Below, one piece after another: positions 55,901 to 62,836 of a stretch of 64,000 nt of DNA (positions are counted from its first letter, which is position 1; every line of letters starts with the position of its first letter). Source of the stretch: Algoriphagus boseongensis (GTDB lineage: Bacteria > Bacteroidota > Bacteroidia > Cytophagales > Cyclobacteriaceae); assembly GCF_004362805.1 (NCBI RefSeq), contig NZ_SNYF01000008.1:248001-312000 (forward strand). The letters run 5' to 3'. The notes beneath the pieces were generated by a model. It made no database searches. It was not told where the DNA came from and was given only the letters and a program-made list of their open reading frames with translations. Made by a program: the position numbers and the translations under genes.

Positions 55901-56485
55901 ACCTTTAATGGAGATCGTTCCAATTTTGAGTATGTAGACGATGAGGAGCTGGGTATTCTAAAAAGACTGATGGATGATCCGAAGCCCTATCAGGGGAATG
56001 CCATCCGGGACGGAAAGGTTGCGAAGGATCAACTTACGGAGAAAGTTCTTGCCAAGATTCAGGAGGAGCGAACACTAACCCAAGAGACTATCCATGAATG
56101 TGTGCTTCGACTAAAGAACGAACCAGACTTTTCCAAATTGACACAGACCGATCAGGGATTGATCCTTGAACCTTTGGAATCAGAACTGAAAAAGGTTCAA
56201 AACCAACGCTACATCGGTGTGCTCAGGGATAGCCGAAACCGGATCAAAAACCAACTCCTGACCAAGCAGCTCAATGAGATTTACAAAAAGGCACATGAGA
56301 ATTCAGAAAAGGTAGGAGAGAATCCAGGAGGAAAATACGTCACCAAGATTATCCATGCAGCATCGATCGAAATAGACTTCCCTGGCCATCAGTTAAAGAC
56401 TGAAGAAGATGTAGATGCTTATGTCGAGGCATTGCGAGCTGAGTTCAAAAAGCAGATTCAAAACAATAAAAGGATATCCTTATGA
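52982..56485 (+). CDS. brxC: BREX ATPase BrxC
   Basis: The 1167-aa protein has an N-terminal AAA+ ATPase region with Walker A 'GFFGSGKSHLLK' (K70) and the acidic 'RLNFFVDEIGQYIS' Walker B-like segment. It is the large ORC/Cdc6-like ATPase found in every BREX type. It is needed for both phage exclusion and PglX-dependent methylation. Long helical stretches fill the middle and C-terminus. The length is normal for the family. Its stop overlaps the start of the 56482 gene by 4 bp. Confidence 0.96.
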   Translation: MKINQFFQKDIHRNIETVIKADDRENISDEVAEYVITHEIGNKIRDFFSAYNDYAGANGVWISGFFGSGKSHLLKILSYVLENKEFDGYYSGELFAEKIENDHILKADVISATKVPSESILFNIDQQAQITSKANQDAILKVFYKVFYDHLGFYGFQPHVAEFEMWLKRNGQLEEFTSRFNSKSSAPWEKARIDYFDPMVTDTMAEVLADLNGKSAADYEDILDQIEDKSKQSIDDFCDRVMEYIKSQGPHFRLNFFVDEIGQYISENTKLMLNLQTIAETLAIKTKGRSWILVTSQEDMEKVVGDMNKSQQNDFSRIQARFKIKIPLTSANVDEVIEKRLLKKSEPATELLKDLYQIEHVHLGTLISFSDSGVQFKGLQGDKDFVNKYPFLPYQFDLFQQCRRALSTHNAFQGKHASVGERSMLGVFQQVIKSIGDNDEKTIVGFDQMYEGIRNELRGEIQSSIILAEKNISSDFAIRVLKTLFMVKYYSSFKPTKRNISVLLIDSMEVDLKAHETLIDEALNLLENQSYIQRNGELFEFLTDDEKDIEQEIKEVDIDDQAITQQLKELFFDEIIKDGKIQYLDNKQNYDFTSKVDGATVGREKELAIEIITENNPDYENTVYIYNQTMGSPIMRMVLPPNSIFIKDLKMYLKTNKYIKQNQTTSVKVERRRILQDKQVQNSERRRNLILLANQLLAGSDVIINGTKQEMGSHSDGRARIVQAFQILVKTVYPNLRMLGHVTYTEDTIKQIIYSTQNDLFQVEQNLTEAEQEILTLINRRKMKSDRTSLYDLKEVLGSKPYGWYPNAVWSVTAKLYKRGQVELKQDSNLLEDRDVLQAFLNSAQYTNTLVQVQEAEDPRAVRALKELYGDVFDESCPYTLGKEIATAFKEKLKALIQDMESYFRQRSDYPFLAALEEPLESMRKLGSRDYAQLLTQVKEYKDELLDAKELLLDPIRRFMNGDQRKIYDDIRNTFNGDRSNFEYVDDEELGILKRLMDDPKPYQGNAIRDGKVAKDQLTEKVLAKIQEERTLTQETIHECVLRLKNEPDFSKLTQTDQGLILEPLESELKKVQNQRYIGVLRDSRNRIKNQLLTKQLNEIYKKAHENSEKVGENPGGKYVTKIIHAASIEIDFPGHQLKTEEDVDAYVEALRAEFKKQIQNNKRISL

Positions 56486-57171
56486 TTGACAAGAATAAGA
56501 AAATCGATTTTTTCGATGATTTTACCTTAGAGTACTTTTCAAGAGGTTTTTCGAATATGCCGAAAAGGGATTTAGATGTTCTCATTTTTCATTTACTTGA
56601 AAAACATGGAGCATTTAAAGGAATGTCTAATTATGATATCGCCCGATTTCTACGAACTACACCGACCAAAGTAAAGTCTGCAAAATATGAATCCGTATTA
56701 AGGTTTGACTATAAAGATTTTGAAAAAGGAGATTATTTAAAATCAGCCTTAAGGGAATATTTTAAAAAACCGCTTTTACATTTCGACAATAATTACCTCT
56801 ATATGCAAATTGAAAACCCAGTTTTAATGGATGCATTGAAAGGGAAATTAAAAGAGGGTGGGTTATTTTTCGATGGTAGCTTCAATAGTGAAGTTATTAA
56901 GATGACCTCAGAGGGATATACTAAATTTATAAAAAAGATTGCCCTTGATGATCTTGGATCTAAATCTTCTAAAAAAGCTATTAAAGAATTTGAGAAGTTA
57001 GATGGAAAAACAGTTTCAGAAGTATCAGAAAAGATCTTTGAAGTGGCAAAAGAAAAGATTTTGGAAAAATCAATCGATGAGGGCTTTGAAATAATTAAAG
57101 ATCAAACTTTTAATTTTTTCTCAGAAAATTTTGAATCTATCTCTGAATTTGTAAAACCATTTTTTGAATAG
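56482..57171 (+). CDS. HTH-like protein inserted between brxC and pglX
   Basis: The 229-aa protein is not one of the known core BREX proteins. Residues ~25-85 form a helix-turn-helix-like region ('KRDLDVLIFHLLEKHGAF' then 'SNYDIARFLRTTPTKVKSAK'), and the rest is charged helix ('KKAIKEFEKLDGKTVSEVSEK'). Its start overlaps brxC by 4 bp and its stop is 3 nt from pglX, so it is translated as part of the operon. The base composition is clearly AT-richer than brxC and pglX, suggesting later acquisition. A regulator, an inhibitor or an accessory effector are possible. Confidence 0.85.
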   Translation: MIDKNKKIDFFDDFTLEYFSRGFSNMPKRDLDVLIFHLLEKHGAFKGMSNYDIARFLRTTPTKVKSAKYESVLRFDYKDFEKGDYLKSALREYFKKPLLHFDNNYLYMQIENPVLMDALKGKLKEGGLFFDGSFNSEVIKMTSEGYTKFIKKIALDDLGSKSSKKAIKEFEKLDGKTVSEVSEKIFEVAKEKILEKSIDEGFEIIKDQTFNFFSENFESISEFVKPFFE

Positions 57172-57174
57172 TAA

Positions 57175-60100
57175 ATGAACACCAACACCCTCAAAAAATT
57201 CGCTCAGGAAGCCCGTAAGAAGCTCATCGCTCAGATCGGTGCCAAGCTTGACTATGTGTTGAATACCGACTCGGTAGAGCTACGGGAAAAAGAATCTCAG
57301 GTGAAGCGACTGAAGGAAGAGATTGCCAAATCTTCCAAAGCTCAGGTGATCGATAAAGTAGCCTATACATGGTTTAACCGACTGATGGCGCTTCGCTTTA
57401 TGGACATGAATGACTTCCAACCCTTAGGAGTGCGGGTGATTTCCCCAAAGGACGGTTTTACCACTCCTGAGCTTTTGGAAGAGGTAAAGCAAGGACATAT
57501 TCCCGCAGACCTTCCTGTCAAAAAAGATAAAATCTTTGACCTGTTGGACGGGAAAATCCCAAGTCCTAATCCACAAAATGAGGTTTTCAAAGAGCTCCTG
57601 ATAGGCGCTTGTAACCACTTGCACAAGACCCTTCCATTTCTTTTTGAGCGGATCAATGACTACACCGATCTCCTACTTCCTGATGACTTGATCTCCGATT
57701 TTTCTATCGTGCAGGATATTCGAGATGGAATGAGTGCTGAGGACTGCAAGGAAGTGGAAATTATAGGGTGGTTGTATCAGTTCTACATTTCTGAATTGAA
57801 TGAGGAATTAATCAGTTCGAAAAAGCAGTACAAAAAACATGAATTAGCCCCTGCTTCACAGCTCTTTACTCCACGTTGGATAGTGGAGTACATGGTGGAT
57901 AATACTTTGGGACAGGTGTGGACAGAGATAAATCCAACTACTCGGGTTACTGACTTCCTTAAGTTCTATATCAAGCCAAGCTATTTGGATAAGCTTAAAC
58001 CAAGGAAGAAGAAGAGCATTGAAGAGGTCAAATTCTTTGAGCCATGTGTGGGTTCAGGGCATATTCTTTCTTACGCCTTTGATGTCTATCACAAGATTTA
58101 TGAGGAGGAAGGGTACGATCCAAACGAAATTCCTACTTTGATATTAACCAAGAACCTTTTCGGAGTAGATATCGATCCACGGGCTGCTCAGCTTGCTTCT
58201 TTCGTGCTAATCATGAAAGCACGGAAAAAGGTGAGAAATTTTTTCAGAACGATCGAGCGAACTAATCTTCAGCCCAACATCTCCTATTACCAAGATTTTG
58301 ATTTCGATAAAAAATTCAAAAGTGCAACTGCCTTAGGATCCTTGATCAAGGTTGAACCTCAAGAAGTTGAAGATTTCAAAATAGAGTCCAATTCACTGTT
58401 TACTGCAAGACAGGAGGAATTAAAAAAGCTTTATGGACTTCTCGGACAGTCCTATGACGTGGTAGTAACGAACCCGCCTTATATAAACTCATCTCGAATG
58501 GAAGGAGAGCTAAAGACCTTTGTCGAGCAAAACTATCCTGATACCAAAACTGACCTCTTTGCCACATTTATCATTCGATGCCTTGAATTTTGTAATGAAG
58601 ATGGGTTGACTGGATACATGACCCCCTTCGTTTGGATGTTTATATCAAGCTTTGAAAAGCTTCGGAAGAAAATTCTTACGGAAAATACAATAAATAACCT
58701 TGTTCAATTAGAATATTCAGGATTTGAAAGTGCTAAAGTTGCAATTTGTACTTTCACAGTTTATAAAAGAAAAATTCCTAATTTTTTCGGCGCATACGTT
58801 AGGTTAGATCAGTTTAAAAGTCCTTCCCTTCAAGAGCCAAAAACCCTCGAAGCAATTAAAAATCTCGAATCTTGCAATTATTTCTACAGATCAAATCAAG
58901 ATAATTTTAAAAAAATAATGGGTTGGCCAATTAGTGGCTACAGAATTAGAAAATCTGAACAATTTAGACTGTTCAATAGCCAAGAAACTCTTAAATCTAT
59001 AACGATTTCAGATGGGCAAAATATAACTGCAAACAACAACAAATTTTTAAGGCTATTTTGGGAAGTAAATAAGAATAATGTTGCATTAGATGAAAGATGG
59101 AGGTTTTATGCCAAAGGCGGAGATTTCAGAAAGTGGTGGGGGAATCTTGAATATGTAATTGATTGGTCACAAGAGGCCATTAAAAAGTATAAATCAGATA
59201 ATTCTGCAAGAATTATCCCTGAATATTTAAGATTTAGAAAAGGGATTACTTGGACCTTACTTTCATCCAAGGACACTGCATTTAGGTTATTACCTGATTA
59301 TGCAACTTTTGATAAGACTGGATCTTCAGTTTTCTTGTCAAATGATAATGATTTAAAGAAAATTTTAGCATTATTAAATTCAAAGGTTTCTAAATTCTTT
59401 CTTAGTTTTTTCAGTGAGTCTTTTGCCTTCCAAATAAAGGAAATCAGGCAAATTCCTTTAAAAAGTTTTGATTTGAATGAAGGTCAGTTAGACGTTTTGA
59501 TGGAAATTTCCAAATTAGATTGGAACAAAAAAGAAACATCGGGGGAATTTGAAATAAGCCATCTTCTAAAAAACAAAGGAATTGAATTAGAGGATACCTT
59601 TTTACTTTATCAACAGATTTGGACAAATAAGTTTCTCCGCAATCATAAAATAGAGGAAAAGTTAAATTTTGAACTTATCCGATTTTATGAACTTGAAAAC
59701 GACCTTGATGCTGATGTTCCTTTGGAAGAGATTACCATTCTACAGGACGAATTGGATCGAGAAGCACTGAAGGCTCAGAATGCCCGATTGGAGCGAGATC
59801 CGGTGACTGGATTGGTAAGTGATTACAGCGGAATAGAATTAAAATTTGATGCAAAAGAAGTCTTCGCTCAGTTTATCAGCTATGCCGTCGGCTGCATGTT
59901 TGGTCGATATTCCCTTGACAAAGAAGGTCTGATCCTCGCTAACCAGGGTGAGACTTTGGAGGATTACTTAAGGATTGTCAGGTCGAGCGGAGTCGAGACC
60001 TCATTCCTTCCAGATGAAGACAACATCATCCCCGTCCTCGACGACGAATGGTTTGAAGACGACATCGTATCCCGATTCAAGGAGTTTCTTCGAGTCACTT

Positions 60101-60642
60101 TCGGTAAGGAGAACTTGGAGAAAAACTTGGCCTTTGTGGAATCAGCCATCGGAAAGGACATCCGCAAGTACTTTGTGAAGGACTTCTACACCGACCATAT
60201 TCAGCGGTATAAGAAGCGTCCGATCTATTGGATGTTTTCCTCACCCAATGGCTCCTTCAATGTGCTGATCTACATGCACCGCTATACCCAAGATACCCTA
60301 AGCAAGATTCTGAATGACTACCTGAATCAGTATCGAGAGAAACTCCGAGCACGAGTCGAGCACCTCGATCAGGTGATAGTCTCAGGGAGCTCCACCGAGC
60401 AGACCAAGGCTGCCAAGGAAAAAGATAAGATCAGAGCGGTACTCCTTGAGCTACAGGAATACGAGAGGGATATCCTGTACCCATTAGCTACTGAGCGTAT
60501 CGGCATCGACCTTGACGAAGGGGTGTTGGTGAACTACAATAAGTTTGGCAAAGCTATCAAAGAAGTCTCAGGCCTGAACGATAAGAAGGCTAAGGCGAAA
60601 GTGAGGGAGTTTGATTGGATAGATACCAGTACCATTCGATGA
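57175..60642 (+). CDS. pglX: BREX N6-adenine DNA methyltransferase PglX
   Basis: The 1155-aa type I PglX has a SAM motif 'FFEPCVGSGHILSY' (E289-G295) and the catalytic N433-P-P-Y436 in 'VVVTNPPYINSSRM'. A start 'KKFAQEARKKLIAQIGAKL' and 'TWFNRLMALRFMD' match BREX type I members. It methylates adenine in the host sequence to mark self DNA. Bases ~58,640-59,700 (residues ~490-840, the likely target-recognition region) are visibly AT-richer than both ends, so the specificity domain may have been exchanged. Both catalytic motifs are intact. Confidence 0.96.
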   Translation: MNTNTLKKFAQEARKKLIAQIGAKLDYVLNTDSVELREKESQVKRLKEEIAKSSKAQVIDKVAYTWFNRLMALRFMDMNDFQPLGVRVISPKDGFTTPELLEEVKQGHIPADLPVKKDKIFDLLDGKIPSPNPQNEVFKELLIGACNHLHKTLPFLFERINDYTDLLLPDDLISDFSIVQDIRDGMSAEDCKEVEIIGWLYQFYISELNEELISSKKQYKKHELAPASQLFTPRWIVEYMVDNTLGQVWTEINPTTRVTDFLKFYIKPSYLDKLKPRKKKSIEEVKFFEPCVGSGHILSYAFDVYHKIYEEEGYDPNEIPTLILTKNLFGVDIDPRAAQLASFVLIMKARKKVRNFFRTIERTNLQPNISYYQDFDFDKKFKSATALGSLIKVEPQEVEDFKIESNSLFTARQEELKKLYGLLGQSYDVVVTNPPYINSSRMEGELKTFVEQNYPDTKTDLFATFIIRCLEFCNEDGLTGYMTPFVWMFISSFEKLRKKILTENTINNLVQLEYSGFESAKVAICTFTVYKRKIPNFFGAYVRLDQFKSPSLQEPKTLEAIKNLESCNYFYRSNQDNFKKIMGWPISGYRIRKSEQFRLFNSQETLKSITISDGQNITANNNKFLRLFWEVNKNNVALDERWRFYAKGGDFRKWWGNLEYVIDWSQEAIKKYKSDNSARIIPEYLRFRKGITWTLLSSKDTAFRLLPDYATFDKTGSSVFLSNDNDLKKILALLNSKVSKFFLSFFSESFAFQIKEIRQIPLKSFDLNEGQLDVLMEISKLDWNKKETSGEFEISHLLKNKGIELEDTFLLYQQIWTNKFLRNHKIEEKLNFELIRFYELENDLDADVPLEEITILQDELDREALKAQNARLERDPVTGLVSDYSGIELKFDAKEVFAQFISYAVGCMFGRYSLDKEGLILANQGETLEDYLRIVRSSGVETSFLPDEDNIIPVLDDEWFEDDIVSRFKEFLRVTFGKENLEKNLAFVESAIGKDIRKYFVKDFYTDHIQRYKKRPIYWMFSSPNGSFNVLIYMHRYTQDTLSKILNDYLNQYREKLRARVEHLDQVIVSGSSTEQTKAAKEKDKIRAVLLELQEYERDILYPLATERIGIDLDEGVLVNYNKFGKAIKEVSGLNDKKAKAKVREFDWIDTSTIR

Positions 60643-60719
60643 TAGAAAATGGGTCAAAAAAGTTGCCTTTAGTTAGTTAGAGGTGAGAAAAAGAGAAAAA
60701 TAGCAGACAAGATAAAGTT

Positions 60720-61262
60720 ATGGAAGGTTGTAAGCATCGATTAGAGGATTGTAGAAACTTAGTACCAAAGACTTCAAGGATTGGTAAGTTTACGGGACAA
60801 AAATTTCTTGGCTGCAAAGAATATCCTTTATGTACTTACCTGATTCCATTACATTTAGATGAGGAAAACATTACGGATAATCAAAAAAAAATAAGCAAGG
60901 CATTTTGGTTATTTGTTCGGTCAAATAGTTTTATGGCGGCAACTTTTGGCGCTGTTTATTTCAATCTTAGGGAAGTAAATCTTTTAGACTCGTTATTACG
61001 GTCTGATCTTATTCTCCCTACAGATGGGGTAGAAGTTGGTTTAACTAAGGCCAAAATATACTATCAGCTTTTTTACTACCTCTTTTTAATTCCTTCGCCT
61101 GAAATAAAATTGTATTTGATTAATAATTTTCCAAAGACCTATTCATATTTTTTAGTAGATGATCCCAAAAACAGATATTTTATTGAAGGAATTGATAATG
61201 AAAAAATGGTAGTAAATGAAGATTTCTTTCGGGAATATTCTAATCTGGATTTTATAAGTTAA
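60720..61262 (+). CDS. Protein with topoisomerase-type zinc finger
   Basis: The 180-aa protein starts with a topoisomerase C4 zinc-finger pattern: C4 and C11, then C32 and C38 in 'GQKFLGCKEYPLCTYLI' (the GxFxGCxxYPxC form used by topoisomerase I tails). The remaining ~140 residues are helical and unrecognised ('FWLFVRSNSFMAATFGAVYF'). It lies 77 nt after pglX in the same direction, where pglZ would usually follow. It probably binds single-stranded DNA; the role in BREX is unknown. Confidence 0.75.
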   Translation: MEGCKHRLEDCRNLVPKTSRIGKFTGQKFLGCKEYPLCTYLIPLHLDEENITDNQKKISKAFWLFVRSNSFMAATFGAVYFNLREVNLLDSLLRSDLILPTDGVEVGLTKAKIYYQLFYYLFLIPSPEIKLYLINNFPKTYSYFLVDDPKNRYFIEGIDNEKMVVNEDFFREYSNLDFIS

Positions 61263-61330
61263 GATTAGAAGAAAACCCTTAAGTTCTTTTCAAACACATA
61301 AATGTTAAAAAATTGACTTAGACATGGTAA

Positions 61331-61337
61331 GGGGGGG
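61331..61337. repeat. G7 homopolymer in the promoter region of the WYL gene
   Basis: GGGGGGG lies 47 nt before the 61384 ATG in the 121-nt gap after the zinc-finger gene. In an AT-rich region this is unusual and could slip to vary expression. Confidence 0.4.
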
Positions 61338-61383
61338 TAGTTTCATAATTTTAAAGGATTGATTTAAATGAATTGAGAATTTT

Positions 61384-61773
61384 ATGGGTGATGTTTTAGT
61401 TGAAAAATTGATATGGTTTGGAGTCTTTTTTTTAATTTTTCTATCTTTTAGATGGTTATCGAAAAGCAGTGAACCTAATAAATCAAGAGAAATTCATAGA
61501 AATGACACTCCAATTCGCCAGCCACCAAAAACCAGGGTTATTTCGCCTACTATTGAGGAGACGGTAAATTTTGCCATCCAAAATGGAAAGGATTTATACA
61601 TAGAGTATCAAAATTACAACGGAGAACTTAGTACGAGGAGGTTAAGTAATCTTTCTTTGAACAATGAATACTCTGGCTATCACAATGCGCATGTTAAAGC
61701 ATACTGCCATAAAAGGAATGAGGAGCGGAATTTTAAAATCTCAAGAATATCAAGAGCACAAATTGTAGACTAA
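61384..61773 (+). CDS. Membrane-anchored WYL-domain protein
   Basis: The 129-aa protein has an N-terminal transmembrane segment ('LIWFGVFFLIFLSFRWL'), a short Pro-rich linker, and then a WYL-type domain ('LYIEYQNYNGELSTRRLSN', 'VKAYCHKRNEERNFKISRIS'). WYL domains bind nucleic acid or nucleotide ligands and control defence genes, usually with a helix-turn-helix; here a membrane anchor replaces it. The start ATG at 61384 follows the zinc-finger gene, and a compact SF1 ATPase gene follows 16 nt later. Confidence 0.8.
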   Translation: MGDVLVEKLIWFGVFFLIFLSFRWLSKSSEPNKSREIHRNDTPIRQPPKTRVISPTIEETVNFAIQNGKDLYIEYQNYNGELSTRRLSNLSLNNEYSGYHNAHVKAYCHKRNEERNFKISRISRAQIVD

Positions 61774-61789
61774 TCTAAATAAATCCATC

Positions 61790-62821
61790 ATGTCAAAAGA
61801 GTCATGGTATATAAATGAGTCCGAGCTGGATGACTACCAAGTCCCGATCATTCAAAAGAAAATGAGTGCATCTTTTATAGTCAAAGGGTGCGCGGGTTCT
61901 GGTAAGACAGTTCTTGCTCTATGGAAAGCAAAAGAAATTGCTGATGCAAAGTTAGGTTCGTACTATGTGATCGTTTATACCAAGGCTTTGAGACAGTTTA
62001 TCAATGATGGAGTCAGAGAAATTGGAATTGATGGAAACCATGTATTGCATCATCATTCATGGAAAGGAAAAGGGAAGCCCTCTGCTGATTTTATAATTGT
62101 CGACGAAGTCCAGGATTTTACAAAAGAAGAATTAACAGAATTACAATCTGCCGCAAAAAAGGCGTTCATTCTTTTTGGAGATTCTGCACAGCAACTCTAT
62201 AAAGGCCTAAAGTCAGGATTGATGACTATGGAGCAAATAGCATATCACACCAGCCTTTCGATGGAACAGTTGGTACTAAATCACCGCCTACCAAAAAAAA
62301 TTGCTCGAGTAGCGGAATACCTGAATGAAGGAGGGGATTCATTGGTAAGTAGATGCAAAAAAGAAGGGGCAAATAAACCATTTTTGGTAAAGGCAAAAAG
62401 TTGGGAGGCTCAATTGGATTTTATCAGAAATGCAATTGAAGAAAGAGGCTACGTTGATGTAGCAATCCTCTTTCCAGAAAACCATGCAGTCAAGAAAGCT
62501 GATAAATATTATAGCAGCAAAGGATATCTTGTAGAAGCGAAGTATGACATTAGTTGGCCGGATGATACCAAGTTTAATTTAAACTTTTATAGTGAAAACC
62601 CGAAATTGCTAACCTACCATAGTGCAAAAGGATTGCAATTCGAAGCGGTCTTTATTCCAGATTGTTCCATGGATTCATTACCGGGAGGAAGTGCAAATTC
62701 CCTGTATGTCGCGATAACTCGAAGTTATCAAGATTTATTTCTGATTCATTCGAATGGACTAACTGACTACTTGGATGATGTACCTTTGAATATTTTCGAA
62801 AAAATTGATTTACCGGGTTAA
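61790..62821 (+). CDS. Compact SF1 (UvrD/Rep-like) ATPase
   Basis: The 343-aa protein has helicase superfamily 1 motifs in a short chain: Walker A 'VKGCAGSGKTVLAL' (K39-T40), Walker B 'DFIIVDEVQDFTKEE' (D105-E106), motif IV-like 'LNHRLPKKIARVAEYL', motif V 'TYHSAKGLQFEAVFI' and motif VI 'LYVAITRSYQDLFLIHS'. It lacks the large 1B/2B insertions of true UvrD, so it may act as a signalling ATPase or short translocase. It starts 16 nt after the membrane WYL gene, suggesting a pair. The Arg in motif VI is present. Confidence 0.88.
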   Translation: MSKESWYINESELDDYQVPIIQKKMSASFIVKGCAGSGKTVLALWKAKEIADAKLGSYYVIVYTKALRQFINDGVREIGIDGNHVLHHHSWKGKGKPSADFIIVDEVQDFTKEELTELQSAAKKAFILFGDSAQQLYKGLKSGLMTMEQIAYHTSLSMEQLVLNHRLPKKIARVAEYLNEGGDSLVSRCKKEGANKPFLVKAKSWEAQLDFIRNAIEERGYVDVAILFPENHAVKKADKYYSSKGYLVEAKYDISWPDDTKFNLNFYSENPKLLTYHSAKGLQFEAVFIPDCSMDSLPGGSANSLYVAITRSYQDLFLIHSNGLTDYLDDVPLNIFEKIDLPG

Positions 62822-62836
62822 ACTTGATTTGAATAG

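Noticed and set aside
61321-61340. G7 run as proof of phase variation
   Set aside because: A single run in one sequence cannot show variation; recorded as a repeat only.
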